Shown here: positions 54,332-63,388 of the stretch, one piece after another | Layout: every line of letters begins with the position of its first letter | How positions within the stretch are numbered: position 1 is the first letter of the stretch | Source of the DNA: Lujinxingiaceae bacterium | Lineage (GTDB): Bacteria; Myxococcota_A; Bradymonadia; Bradymonadales; Bradymonadaceae | Assembly: GCA_013697635.1 (NCBI GenBank) | Contig: JACCWM010000099.1 | Location: forward strand, 1-64,000 | Direction: 5' to 3' | Length of the DNA stretch: 64,000 bases | Notes under the pieces: model-generated | What the model was told of the DNA's origin: nothing | Databases searched by the model: none | Seen by the model: only the letters and a program-made list of their open reading frames with translations | Position numbers and translations under genes: made by a program

Positions 54332-55609
54332 CTAGACGCGCGTAACGCGGCGAAGCTCGCGGTACAGGGCCCTGGCCACCAGAACCGAGGCGAGCACGAC
54401 GATCAGGGTGATGATCGCCGGGCCAACGGGCGCGGGGGCTTTTTCGCCAGCCCTGGAGCTCGGCGTCGGCTGCGCAAACCACAGCCTGGCGGTCGTCCCG
54501 TTGAACAGCATCGCCTCGCCGACCAGCGGCGCAAGCCGGTAGCGCCGGCCACCAAACAGCCCGCGGCTTGGCGCGCCAAAGACCGTCGCCGAGCGCATGA
54601 TCGCCGCGTAGCTCGCGCCGTCGCCAAACATGCGCGCCGGGCCCAGGCCAAGGCCCGTGGCCGCCATGCCGATGCCAAAGATGATCGGCCCGCTGTCGAC
54701 GTCAAAGCCGTGCTTGGCACCGGGCGGCCACTCGCGAAATCCACCAAAACCCAAGACATCGCTGCCATAGGCGCTTCGGTAGCGCTCGTAGAGCTCGCCG
54801 GCCTCGCCAGGGGCAAACTGGGCCATGTAGAGGATCGTCCAACTCAGCCCGCAGCCGCGCGGGATCTCGGCGTACCACAGCGTTTTGAACAACGCCGAGT
54901 GATGCAGGCCGTGTGCAGCATCGGTACGCTTGGCCATCTCGCCAAGCCAGCCGCGAATCGGCGCCTTCGACAGGCTCGTGCGGTGAATGCGGTCGTACAG
55001 ATGCAGGCTGGCAAGGGTCACCGCCTGGTCGGCCGGCCACTTGCCGCTGGCGAAGGACGCATACGAGCGGGCGTGAAAGTCGCCATCGGCCAGGCTCATC
55101 GCGCTCAAGTGTCGGCTGAGCCGGCGGTGCAACGTGTCGTGCTCCTTGGAGGAGCTGACATGGCGGTGGATGCCCAGTATCAGGTTGAGGTGGCTGTGGT
55201 AGAGGTTGTGCTGGCCGAGATCTTTGACGTCCCTGGGATCGCTCTTGTAAGGCGCAAGCATGAGCGCGCGCCGGGCGATCTCGGCCGTGAGCGGGCCGAG
55301 CTCCTCGCCGCGGTCGGGATCGGCCGTGGCCAGGTTCATCATGCCCGAGGCCATATGCGAGAGCACGATCACGTCAAACTGCGAAGCGAGCTTTTGGTGA
55401 ATCTTGTAGCCGTCAAATGAGCCCTGCAAGTGCTCGCGCATGTAGCGAAGCTGGGACTCGCTATGATCGGGGATGGCCTGCCCGAGCTCGGCCTCGCGAT
55501 CGGTCAATAGTGCCTCGAGCGCGCCGGGCAAAATGCCAAAGACCAGCACGATCAGCACACTGAGGTTGAACAGAACCCAGATTTTTCGGATACGGCGCGT
55601 CTTGTTCAT
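54332..55609 (-). CDS. Membrane protein with large helical domain, unknown function
   Basis: 425 residues. One N-terminal membrane helix (WVLFNLSVLIVLVFGILPGAL) and one C-terminal helix (VGPAIITLIVVLASVLVARAL) flank a soluble domain that would be outside the cytoplasm. The domain (about 45-385) is helix-rich with many His and Trp residues (HSHLNLILGIHRH, RGCGLSWTILYMAQF), a plan reminiscent of alpha/alpha-barrel enzymes, but no catalytic motif was recognised. The ATG at 55609 has a GTGAGGATTG leader. It is the first gene of the probable three-gene unit that ends with the amine oxidase. Confidence 0.6.
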   Translation of the reverse strand: MNKTRRIRKIWVLFNLSVLIVLVFGILPGALEALLTDREAELGQAIPDHSESQLRYMREHLQGSFDGYKIHQKLASQFDVIVLSHMASGMMNLATADPDRGEELGPLTAEIARRALMLAPYKSDPRDVKDLGQHNLYHSHLNLILGIHRHVSSSKEHDTLHRRLSRHLSAMSLADGDFHARSYASFASGKWPADQAVTLASLHLYDRIHRTSLSKAPIRGWLGEMAKRTDAAHGLHHSALFKTLWYAEIPRGCGLSWTILYMAQFAPGEAGELYERYRSAYGSDVLGFGGFREWPPGAKHGFDVDSGPIIFGIGMAATGLGLGPARMFGDGASYAAIMRSATVFGAPSRGLFGGRRYRLAPLVGEAMLFNGTTARLWFAQPTPSSRAGEKAPAPVGPAIITLIVVLASVLVARALYRELRRVTRV

Positions 55610-55822
55610 CAATCCTCACGAACGGTGTAACGGCCCAGATTTCCTAGCGTTATTCGCGACCACTGTCCAGCGATGGACGCTCTTGAAAATAAAACCACCG
55701 ACTCGTGACCCTGTGCTTTTTGGCCCCGGGGCCGTCCCCTGTCCTTGGTACGTGCGCCCACGCGACTTGGCATATATAGTGGCCCACGGACGCTCGAGTC
55801 CCCATTATTGCGTGGAGCCGTC

Positions 55823-57040
55823 ATGCGCAACGTTGTCTTTGTCGCCCCCCATATCACCGCCAATACCCTGCGCTATGTCGACGCCCTATGCGCGCTGCCC
55901 GAGGTGCGCGCGGCGCTGATCTCCTCGGACCCTCTGGGCCACCTGCCCCAGCCACTTCGCCAGCGCCTCGCGGCCTTTGAGACGGCCACAAGCAGCCTCG
56001 ATGGCGCGGCGCTCGCTGCGGCCGCCAGCCGGCTCGTCGCACGCATCGGCCCGATCGATCGACTCTTCGGCGCGCTCGAACAGCTCCAACTCCCCATAGC
56101 TCACGCCCGAGACGTGGTGGGTATCCCCGGCATGGGCGTGGCGATTGTCACGCGCTTTCGCGACAAGTCGGCGATGAAGGCCGCGCTTCGCCAGGCCGAG
56201 GTGCCCTGCGCGCGCTATGCGCGTGTTACAAGCACGGCCGACGCCACCCGCTTCGCCGACGAGGTCGGCTACCCGATGATCATCAAGCCTATCGACGGCC
56301 TCGGCACCCGCTCGACCTGGCGCCTGGAGAACGACGACGAGCTCGCCCAGGCCCTTCGCTCGCTCGCCCCCTCCCCCGCCCAGCCCGTGCAATGCGAAGA
56401 GTTTTTACTCGGCAGCGAACACAGCTTCGAGACCGTCACCATCGACGGCCGCCACATCTGGTCGAGTTCGACCAACTATTTGCCCGGCCCGCTCGAGGCC
56501 ATGAACACCCCCTGGATCCAGTACTGCGTCGTGCTACCCCGCGAGACCGACACCATGGAGCGCTTTCGCCCCGTCAACCACGCCGCCCTCGACGCGCTCG
56601 GCATGATCACCGGCCTCTCCCACATGGAGCTGTTCAACCGCAACGACACCACCGTCGCCGTCAACGAGGTGGGCGCCCGCCCCCCCGGCGTCAACATCAT
56701 GCCCCTGATGAGCCACGCCCACGGCACCGATTTCGTACGCGCCTGGATTCGCCTCATGGCCCTCGACCAGTTCGACCCACCCCAGCGCCACCACGCCGCC
56801 GGCACAGCTTTTCTACGCGGCCACGGCCCCGGCACACGCGTCATTGCCATCCACGGCCTCGACGCCGTGCTCGAAGAGCTCGGCGGTCACGTCGTCGAGC
56901 TCTCCCGCCCCCAGCTCGGCCAACAGCGCGCCACAGGCTACGAGGGCGAGGGCTTTGCCGTCGTCTGCGCACCCAGCACGGCCGAGGTCATGCACGCGCT
57001 GGCACGGCTGATTCGCAATGTGCGGATTGTCTACGGTTGA
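55823..57040 (+). CDS. ATP-grasp carboxylate-amine ligase family protein
   Basis: 405 residues. The N-terminal Rossmann-like part (VVFVAPHITANTLRY) is followed by the ATP-grasp domain: YPMIIKPIDGLGTRSTWRL, QCEEFLLGSEHSFET and VAVNEVGARPPGVNIM (metal-binding Glu and Asn). It resembles biotin carboxylase-like or carnosine-synthase-like ligases that join a carboxyl group to an amine or thiol using ATP. The true substrate is not evident. GGAGCCGTC precedes the ATG at 55823. It stands alone, convergent with the SEC-C protein 24 bases downstream. Confidence 0.82.
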   Translation: MRNVVFVAPHITANTLRYVDALCALPEVRAALISSDPLGHLPQPLRQRLAAFETATSSLDGAALAAAASRLVARIGPIDRLFGALEQLQLPIAHARDVVGIPGMGVAIVTRFRDKSAMKAALRQAEVPCARYARVTSTADATRFADEVGYPMIIKPIDGLGTRSTWRLENDDELAQALRSLAPSPAQPVQCEEFLLGSEHSFETVTIDGRHIWSSSTNYLPGPLEAMNTPWIQYCVVLPRETDTMERFRPVNHAALDALGMITGLSHMELFNRNDTTVAVNEVGARPPGVNIMPLMSHAHGTDFVRAWIRLMALDQFDPPQRHHAAGTAFLRGHGPGTRVIAIHGLDAVLEELGGHVVELSRPQLGQQRATGYEGEGFAVVCAPSTAEVMHALARLIRNVRIVYG

Positions 57041-57063
57041 ATAGCCGGCGGCGATCGTGGAGC

Positions 57064-58455
57064 CTACGGCGACGCCCGCATACAGCACTGTTTGAACTTT
57101 TTGCCAGAGCCGCAGTTGCAGGCATCGTTTCGCCCGGGCGAGCGCTCGACGCGGGTGGGCTGGGGCGTCTGGTCGACCTGGTGGTGGCGAACGAGCAGTT
57201 TGACGGCTTCTGCGGCCTGATCGTGGTGGCAGGCGAAGGCGGCGGGTAAAAAGAGGTCTTGGGCCTCGGTGCGCGCGATCCAGGGCAGGCAGGCGAAGAA
57301 GAAGCGCAGAAAGCACCACTCCATGCGAAAGTCGTTTCCCAGGCTCGCTCCCAAAGCCATGATCAGCTCATCGGGCGCGTCCTCGACGTCGGTACATTTG
57401 TAGGGCTCGGGCAGCTTGTTATCGGCGTAGACGACCTTGCCGACGCTGCGCTGCAGGTCGCTGTATCGCTCCGGGTTGGCGATTACGTCCAGGGCCAGGC
57501 TGCAGATCGCGTGGGTGAGCGAGGGTGGTTCGAGCGCGTCCGGGTCGACCGGGTAGCGACGAAGTATGTGCTCGACTTCCTCGCGATGCGCGTTGTGGCG
57601 AAGGGCGATGACCGCCAGGGTGGCGACGGCGTGCACGCAACCGCTGCGCACGTCGCTCTCGGCGAGCAGCCTCTCAAAGCTGCGGATCAAAAAGGGCCCG
57701 CGCACGGCCGCGCCCCAGAGCGCGCGAAGTCCCAGCGCGATCTGGCCGTCGAGCAGCGCGTGGGCGTGTTTCACCGAGAGGGGATCGCCATCTTTGGGAT
57801 CCATGTCGAGCAAGAGGTCGCTTGGGCCACCGGCGTTGAGCAGGACGTAGCAGTTGGCCATCTCCCACAAGTCTCGCCAGTAGGTCTGCATCAGATGCCG
57901 GTGCTTGACCGCGGCGTTTTTGGGGTGCTTGCGCACGAGGTTCATCAGGTAGATGCGCCGCTTGACGACGCCGGCTGCCGCAGCCTCGAAGCATTCGACG
58001 AACTCGGGCTGCAGCAGCGGCTGCAAGGGCAAGATGTCGGCGATGTCCTCAAAACTGAGGTCGTCAGCCTTTCGCCGGATCGTGCCGAGCATTCCGTCGC
58101 GGCCCCAGCGCTTGCGCGAGAGCAGGTCGAGGCTCTCGTAGCTCCTTTGCAGGCGTCGGTGAAAGTGCAGATGCCCGTCGAGCATCTCGCGACTCATCAC
58201 CGGCTTGTTGCCCACGCCCATTCCGGCGCCAAGGCATGTGATGAAGGTTCCCTCGCGATTGACGATCACGTGGGGCGCGCCGGCACCGACATCGAGCGCG
58301 ATCGCCAGGCGGCCATCTGGCCCGGCGCCCCCAAAGCGCCGCATGATCGCGCGCACAAGCCGCGGGTTGTAATAGAGCTGCTTGGCCAACTCCAGGTGAG
58401 TCTTGGAGACGCGCTCCAGACGACTGAGGAAATGTCCATCATGACCATGACGCAT
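57064..58455 (-). CDS. SEC-C motif protein of unknown function
   Basis: 463 residues, soluble. The first 430 residues are mostly helical with no recognised family; blocks such as LGLRALWGAAVRGPFLIRSF and CVHAVATLAVIALRHNAH look like HEAT/ARM-like helical hairpins. The C-terminus GRNDACNCGSGKKFKQCC is the SEC-C zinc module, as at the end of SecA, where it binds SecB or ribosomes. SEC-C fusions often handle nascent chains or proteolysis. There is no strong hint which. It is convergent with the ATP-grasp gene. Confidence 0.72.
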   Translation of the reverse strand: MRHGHDGHFLSRLERVSKTHLELAKQLYYNPRLVRAIMRRFGGAGPDGRLAIALDVGAGAPHVIVNREGTFITCLGAGMGVGNKPVMSREMLDGHLHFHRRLQRSYESLDLLSRKRWGRDGMLGTIRRKADDLSFEDIADILPLQPLLQPEFVECFEAAAAGVVKRRIYLMNLVRKHPKNAAVKHRHLMQTYWRDLWEMANCYVLLNAGGPSDLLLDMDPKDGDPLSVKHAHALLDGQIALGLRALWGAAVRGPFLIRSFERLLAESDVRSGCVHAVATLAVIALRHNAHREEVEHILRRYPVDPDALEPPSLTHAICSLALDVIANPERYSDLQRSVGKVVYADNKLPEPYKCTDVEDAPDELIMALGASLGNDFRMEWCFLRFFFACLPWIARTEAQDLFLPAAFACHHDQAAEAVKLLVRHHQVDQTPQPTRVERSPGRNDACNCGSGKKFKQCCMRASP

Positions 58456-58702
58456 GGCTACCTCGACATATGATGAAACGATTCATCTGATTAACGGGTA
58501 TCCCAATCCAACGGCTCGTCGGGAGTATGTGCGCCAAGTGTAGCACCGCGATCGAGAGCGCGCCACAGGCTGTGCAGGCTGTGCGAACTGAATTGGTGCC
58601 GACTTGCAACGCCGCCTCCTCGGACCCGACCGATGCGGGCGATTGTGCTCGATGGCGAGGGCATGCTCGGCGTGATGGGGTAACGGGGGGAGCAAGAAAG
58701 CC
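58456..58702. other. Intergenic region, no gene seen
   Basis: About 245 bases between the SEC-C gene and a terminator hairpin, without a convincing reading frame or repeat. Confidence 0.4.
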
Positions 58703-58754
58703 CTAACGCCAGCGCCTTCTTGAGCTCGGGTGAGCTTCGAGGCGCTGGCGTTAG
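58703..58754 (-). terminator. Large hairpin terminator
   Basis: Perfect 15-base arms CTAACGCCAGCGCCT and AGGCGCTGGCGTTAG around an inner hairpin (GAGCTC, GGGT, GAGCTT). It is located about 33 bases downstream of the lipoprotein gene end on the minus strand. The following minus-strand bases GGGCTTTCTTG give only a weak T-run. Confidence 0.6.
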
Positions 58755-58786
58755 TAAAGCGAGACGATCGTGACGACGGCGACGGA

Positions 58787-59449
58787 TCAGGTGTCGACTG
58801 ACGGCACCGGGTAGAGCTCGCCGGTCAAGACGACCACGTCGGCGTGGTTTTCGGCCGAGAAGGTAACCTCAATCTTGCCCGGGTGGCTGTAAAAGCGGCT
58901 GTCGACGTCGGCGTCCGACGAGCTGAGCAGGTCGTGGGGGGATTCGGGGCCGAGAAAGTCCACGCGCAGGGTGCGCGGTGTGCCGACCTCGACTGCGCCG
59001 TCGAAGGTCGCGTTGGTCGCGGTGTCGGTGACCTCGATCAGGGGCAAGACGGCCTTGGAGTTGCCGTCGGCGTCGAAGAGCTCGATCTTGATGACCTGCA
59101 TGCCCAGGGCGGTGGCCTGGCCGCTGTTGGTCAGGCGCAAGGTGACCTGGGCGTCGTCGCAATTCATCGGGTAGTAGGTGCACTCGGTGCCCTCCTCGCA
59201 GGGCGCGAAGTCGCCCGCGGGGCGGCCTTCGGAGGAAATACCAGCGCCGCCGTAGCCGTCGCCGGGACAGTCGCCGTAGTTGCCCAGGTGGCCGGAGACA
59301 TAAGCGCCCTTGACGCCGGGCTTGTCGACGTTCTGGTTGTTCTCGCAGGTCGTGCAGGAGGCTTCCGGCTCGTCTTTGTCCTCGGGGCAGCCGAACATGG
59401 TCAGGGCGAGGGTGCAGACGGCGACGTAGATCCAGGTTTGGCGTTTCAT
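58787..59449 (-). CDS. Cys-rich lipoprotein, downstream partner of the cytochrome
   Basis: 220 residues. The signal is VAVCTLALTMFGC (lipidated Cys near residue 21), followed by DKDEPEA, and a CxxC pair (SCTTCENN). The mature part is an acidic beta-rich domain with several cysteines (GDCPGDGYGG, APCEEGTECTYYPMNC) and a likely beta-sandwich C-terminus (TLRVDFLGPES, KIEVTFSAEN). The ATG at 59449 is chosen because it begins the signal peptide and has GAGAGGATC upstream. It starts 47 bases after the dihaem cytochrome gene in the same direction, so they are likely coexpressed. Confidence 0.7.
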   Translation of the reverse strand: MKRQTWIYVAVCTLALTMFGCPEDKDEPEASCTTCENNQNVDKPGVKGAYVSGHLGNYGDCPGDGYGGAGISSEGRPAGDFAPCEEGTECTYYPMNCDDAQVTLRLTNSGQATALGMQVIKIELFDADGNSKAVLPLIEVTDTATNATFDGAVEVGTPRTLRVDFLGPESPHDLLSSSDADVDSRFYSHPGKIEVTFSAENHADVVVLTGELYPVPSVDT

Positions 59450-59496
59450 GATGATCCTCTCTGGGTGGCGTGCAAAATCAACGGAAATCAACAACA

Positions 59497-60717
59497 TCAA
59501 AGGGTGTTTAGAAAAGCTTCGAGCGCGTCTTGATCGGCGCCGCTCAGTGGGGCTCCAAAAGGGTGATTGTCCTGCAGAAGCGATTGCAGCGTGGCGTGTC
59601 GCCCGTCGTGAAAGTACGGGCCGCCGGCGCCCACGCCGATCAGCGAGGGCACCTTCAACATGCCGGTGCCGCGAAGCGGGCTGTAGGCCGCCGGTGATTG
59701 GCCCACGAGCAGGCCGGCATCGATCAAATCGCCGCTGTAGCCGGCGTTGGGGTAGTGGCAGGTTGCGCAGGCAGCGTCGAAGATGGCCGCGCCTACTGCG
59801 GCTTGGGCGGCAGGCGAGCTTGTTGGGGCAGGCGGCTCGAGCGAGAGCACGTACATCGCAAGCGCCCAGACGAGCACGCGGTTGGGCCGCGCCTCGAGGC
59901 CATGGCCAACGATGTACTGCGTCTCAAAGCGCACCGCAAGCGAGGCCGGCGAGGCGACGCGCACGGCGGCCGAGGCGTTGAGATAACTCTGGTATTTGGC
60001 GCCCCAGAGATTGGGGATGGCCAGCGGATCGGCCTCGGTGTCGTCGGTGACATCGACGCGGCCCGCGCCCCAGGCAGCGTAGACGTCGCCGGGGCGGCCG
60101 TGGGTCTCGTTGTAGAGCGCGCGGCCCAGGCCAAGGTCGAGCGAGCTGCTCGCCAGGCCGGCCACGCCGTCTTGGCCGTGGCACATGCCGCAGGTCGCGC
60201 CCACGCGCTGCTCACCGCGCGCGTCCTTGAAGCTGACCACGCCGCGAAGCGACCCGTCGTCGTTTCGGGCGATGCCCACGGCATCGACGAGCTCGGGGCG
60301 CTCAACGAGCCACTCCAGATAATTGTCGCGGCGCATCGGCATGCGCCAGAAAACGGCCTCGCCAAGCTCGAGCCAGCCCTGGCGCGTGGTCGGAACCGTG
60401 GTCGAAAACTCGACCAGCGGCCCCAGCTGCGCCGAGGCGCCCTCGGAGAATACCAGCCCGCTCAACGATTGCAGCTCGGGCAACAGATCCCAACCGCCGT
60501 CGGCCAGCGCGTAGCCCGCCAGACGCTTTCGCGCGTAGGGAAGCTCGGCGCGCCACAGCGAGGCTTCGAGCTCGGCGCGCCGCCAGGCGGTGTTCTCCAG
60601 GTAGTGCGTGGTGTGCGCCTGCATCCAGGCAATGTCGTCTTGCACGGGAGCATCGAGCTCGCCGCATCCGACACTTACCATGGCCCACACGCTGATTATG
60701 GAGAGAAGACTTTTCAT
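59497..60717 (-). CDS. Dihaem c-type cytochrome, MauG/cytochrome c peroxidase-like
   Basis: 406 residues. The N-terminus is a short lipoprotein-like signal (SIISVWAMVSVGC). Two CxxCH haem sites are present, GATCGMCHGQDG (about 180) and ACATCHYPNAG (about 320). The late region with LKVPSLIGVGAGGPYFHDGRH and LQSLL resembles the C-terminal domain of MauG/CcpA-type dihaem proteins, with the pattern NVPSLxxxxxxxPYFHDG. Such proteins oxidise protein or small substrates using peroxide. The length is normal for the family. The start at 60717 lacks a strong ribosome site. It pairs with the downstream lipoprotein. Confidence 0.8.
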   Translation of the reverse strand: MKSLLSIISVWAMVSVGCGELDAPVQDDIAWMQAHTTHYLENTAWRRAELEASLWRAELPYARKRLAGYALADGGWDLLPELQSLSGLVFSEGASAQLGPLVEFSTTVPTTRQGWLELGEAVFWRMPMRRDNYLEWLVERPELVDAVGIARNDDGSLRGVVSFKDARGEQRVGATCGMCHGQDGVAGLASSSLDLGLGRALYNETHGRPGDVYAAWGAGRVDVTDDTEADPLAIPNLWGAKYQSYLNASAAVRVASPASLAVRFETQYIVGHGLEARPNRVLVWALAMYVLSLEPPAPTSSPAAQAAVGAAIFDAACATCHYPNAGYSGDLIDAGLLVGQSPAAYSPLRGTGMLKVPSLIGVGAGGPYFHDGRHATLQSLLQDNHPFGAPLSGADQDALEAFLNTL

Positions 60718-60887
60718 ATTCCGCTTTATTGCACTATGCGTGCCAGCGACGCGTGTGGATGCAAAGCCTGTGCAGGGGCGCATGAAACCTTAGGTAGGCC
60801 GACTGCGCAGGCGTCATGCAAGTTCAGTTTTTTGGAGGATGGGGACAGCGCGGCGCCGGTTTTCTGAGGGATTGGGGCCCGTCACCT

Positions 60888-62465
60888 TCACGCCTCGTTG
60901 TTGCGCGCGAGCACCTCGATCGCCTTGACTCGCCTCGAGGCGATCTTGGCGAGCTTGAACGCGGCTCCCAGATTGCCCAGCGAAAAGGCGATCAGCGTCT
61001 TTCCCAGCTCGTGGAGATCGGCGTTTGCGGGAAACCACCACGGGTCGGCCTTGGTGTTGCGGTCGACAAAAATCGTGCGCGGGCGCACATAGGTCGGGTA
61101 GGAAAAACGGCTGGCGGCGATGCCCGTGCCGGTGTCCTTGACCCCCGTCCAGGGCACGTTGGCCAGCGCGCCGGTGATCGCATGATTGTTCACCAGGGCG
61201 ATGCCGACCTCGAGCCGTCTTGCCAGCTGCTCGCCGCGGCGCAAGTTACGCGTCCACACCGAACCGTTGAGGCCGTACTTGGCATCGTTGGCCAGGCGCA
61301 CGGCCTCGTCGGCGTCCTTGACGCGCACCACGGCGATCACCGGCCCAAAGGTCTCCTCGGTGACGACCTCCATGGCGTGGGTGCAGTGATCGAGCACGGT
61401 GGGCCGATAGCCAAGCCCGGATTGCGCGCGCTCACCGCCGGCCACGAGCGTTGCGCCTTTGGCGAGCGCGTCCTTGACGTGGGCTTCGACAATATCGCGC
61501 TGCAGATGGTTTTGCAGCGGGCCCAGCTCGCAGAACTCGGCCTCGGGGGCCACGCGCAGCTTGTCGGCGAGGCGGCCAAGCCGGGCGACGAACTCGTCGG
61601 CGATGGCGTCTTCGACGTAGACGCGCTCGATCGCCGCGCAGTTCTGGCCGCAGTTGTGAAACGCCCACTGCCCGATACCGACGACGGTTCGCTCCATGTT
61701 GCAGTCTTGCAAAACGATCGCCGCGTCTTTTCCGCCCAGCTCGATCGAGCAGGCGATCAGCAGCTCGCCGGCGCGCGCGGCGATCTTCTTTCCCGTGGCA
61801 ACCGAGCCCGTAAAGACCACCGCGTCGATGCCCGACTCCAACAGCGCCGCTCCAACCTCGCCAGCGCCCTGCACGACCTGCACAAGGCCCGCGGGCAAGG
61901 TGGCCGCGCACTGCTCGGCCAGCCAGGCGCCCGTGCGCGGCGTGTACTCGGAGGGTTTGAGCACAACAGCATTTCCCGACAAGAGCGCAGGAAACAGCGG
62001 CTTGAAGAAGATCGACAGCGGATAGTTCCAGGGCGCGATGATCCCGACCACCCCGCGCGGCACCATCTCAACGACGGCGCGCTTGCCCGGATAGGCGACC
62101 ATCGACATCGCCACCCGCGTCGGCTTGAGCGCCTCGGCGGCCTCCTTGGCCGCGATTGCCGCATACTCGTTGATACCCGAGACCTCGTTGACGAGCACCT
62201 CGGTAGCCGACTTGCCCGTCTCGCTCGAGATGATCGCGACGATCTCCTCATGACGCTCGAGCACCCGCCTGGCAAAGGCCTTGACCGCCGCCACACGCTC
62301 CTTGAGCGGCAGCGCCGCCCACGCGCCTTGAGCCTGCCGAGCATTGAGCACGACCTGGGCCACCTCGTCGACCGGCGTCGCGGCCACGGGCTCGAGCGCG
62401 CTGCCATAGGCCGGCGAATACGTGCCGGCGGCGGGGATGGGATGTTCTTGCTGCGTCTGGGGCAT
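60888..62465 (-). CDS. Aldehyde dehydrogenase family protein
   Basis: 525 residues. It has the NAD-binding and catalytic motifs IIAPWNYPLSIFFKPLF, VFTGSVATGKKIA, IELGGKDAAIVL (general base Glu) and NCGQNCAAIERVYV with the catalytic Cys (about residue 275), then VTEETFGPVIAVV. It oxidises an aldehyde to an acid with NAD(P). The C-terminal extension after TYVRPRTIFVDRN adds about 50 residues. The ATG at 62465 is preferred because of the GAGGAG upstream. The gene is single; the left neighbour is the cytochrome unit and the right side is the composition change near 62.5 kb. Confidence 0.92.
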   Translation of the reverse strand: MPQTQQEHPIPAAGTYSPAYGSALEPVAATPVDEVAQVVLNARQAQGAWAALPLKERVAAVKAFARRVLERHEEIVAIISSETGKSATEVLVNEVSGINEYAAIAAKEAAEALKPTRVAMSMVAYPGKRAVVEMVPRGVVGIIAPWNYPLSIFFKPLFPALLSGNAVVLKPSEYTPRTGAWLAEQCAATLPAGLVQVVQGAGEVGAALLESGIDAVVFTGSVATGKKIAARAGELLIACSIELGGKDAAIVLQDCNMERTVVGIGQWAFHNCGQNCAAIERVYVEDAIADEFVARLGRLADKLRVAPEAEFCELGPLQNHLQRDIVEAHVKDALAKGATLVAGGERAQSGLGYRPTVLDHCTHAMEVVTEETFGPVIAVVRVKDADEAVRLANDAKYGLNGSVWTRNLRRGEQLARRLEVGIALVNNHAITGALANVPWTGVKDTGTGIAASRFSYPTYVRPRTIFVDRNTKADPWWFPANADLHELGKTLIAFSLGNLGAAFKLAKIASRRVKAIEVLARNNEA

Positions 62466-62547
62466 CGGGCCGGCTCCTCGCGGTTCAAATCGGTGGTTGC
62501 AGCGCAAACTACCACGATAATAGCAGAGTAGCGCGGAGAGAGACCCG

Positions 62548-62781
62548 TTGGATCAGCTTCAAGTCTACCTTGCTCGACCTGAAATCTCCCGCGATATAAG
62601 GTTGTTCGAAATGTACGTGGGCAGGCGGTTGCTCAAGAGGCGTGTTCCGAGCGAATTGATAGTCTATGAATTGAAGAACACAATTTCCGGAGTCTTACAA
62701 TATGAGCATCACATTGGATACAAACCTCGGACGCGTCGCCGTCGTGGTTACGAAGGGAGACCTCCCCGAAGCTGCGCTTGA
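62548..62781 (+). CDS. Small hypothetical ORF at the island edge
   Basis: 77 residues from a TTG start with GGAGAG about 9 bases upstream. The first 55 residues (DQLQVYLARPEISRDIRLFEMY) have a normal protein-like make-up with helix and strand content, but the last 22 are arginine-rich and overlap the next gene by 80 bases. The DNA is unusually AT-rich (24 of 60 bases are G or C in 62641-62700). It could be a real small protein, a truncated gene, or only leader DNA. No family was recognised. Confidence 0.3.
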   Translation: MDQLQVYLARPEISRDIRLFEMYVGRRLLKRRVPSELIVYELKNTISGVLQYEHHIGYKPRTRRRRGYEGRPPRSCA

Positions 62782-63355
62782 TAAAGCGGCCATCGGCGGT
62801 CTAGTTGGGATTGATACAGAGACTTCGGGGCTGGACTGGGCCAATGATCGATTAGGCTTGGTGCAAGTTTTTGTTCCGGCCTTGCATACGGTGTACCTCA
62901 TACATCCGACGGCGGAGACTCCTGCGCGCCTCGTGACTCTCCTCAAATCCGAGAGCTGGGTGAAGGTCTTCCACTTCGCTCTGTTCGACCTCCGGTTTCT
63001 CGCTGCCCGCTGGGGGATCACCCCCCTCAATATCCGATGCACAAAGGTCGCCTCCAAGTTGCTCGCACCGGCTCAGAAGAAGCACAGCCTGGCTGACTTG
63101 GTGAAGGCCCGCCTCGGCGTCGAACTTGACAAGACTCCGTCCATTCGGACGTCCGATTGGACCAATGATGAGCTGTCGGAAACTCAACTCCAATACGCCG
63201 CGCTCGACGCAGTCTACTTGCCTGCGTTGTTCGAGCTCCTGGAAGTAGAGCTCCAAGAGGCGGACCTCGCTGAACTAGCTTCTCAATCTTTCTCATTCCT
63301 TCCGACGCAACTGAGGGCTGACTTACTCGGCGTCGAAGGTCTCTTCTCCTATTGA
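62702..63355 (+). CDS. RNase D-like 3'-5' exonuclease (DEDDy)
   Basis: 217 residues. It is one exonuclease domain of the DnaQ/RNase D superfamily: GIDTETSG (D38, E40), HFALFDLRFL (D96), and LQYAALDAVYL (Y165, D169) supply the DEDDy metal ligands. The C-terminal HRDC domains of RNase D are absent. It probably degrades RNA or single-stranded DNA from the 3' end. The ATG at 62702 follows CCGGAG at 10 bases. Base composition differs from the neighbours, and the next gene starts 33 bases downstream, so the two may form an operon. It is probably part of an acquired segment. Confidence 0.82.
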   Translation: MSITLDTNLGRVAVVVTKGDLPEAALDKAAIGGLVGIDTETSGLDWANDRLGLVQVFVPALHTVYLIHPTAETPARLVTLLKSESWVKVFHFALFDLRFLAARWGITPLNIRCTKVASKLLAPAQKKHSLADLVKARLGVELDKTPSIRTSDWTNDELSETQLQYAALDAVYLPALFELLEVELQEADLAELASQSFSFLPTQLRADLLGVEGLFSY

Positions 63356-63388
63356 TTCCCACGATCGCTGCACCGGACCTTGACTGCT

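Noticed and set aside
62481-62490. T-loop-like CGGTTCAAAT suggesting a tRNA
   Set aside because: No acceptor, D or anticodon stems fit around it, and it lies in the aldehyde dehydrogenase leader.
60816-62531. A 571-codon open frame on the plus strand opposite the aldehyde dehydrogenase
   Set aside because: It is the mirror of a well-supported gene; high G+C leaves antisense frames open. It has no motif or start signal of its own. The same reason applies to the long frames opposite fadD (1236-2846), epmA, lysK, pilQ and nrdJ.
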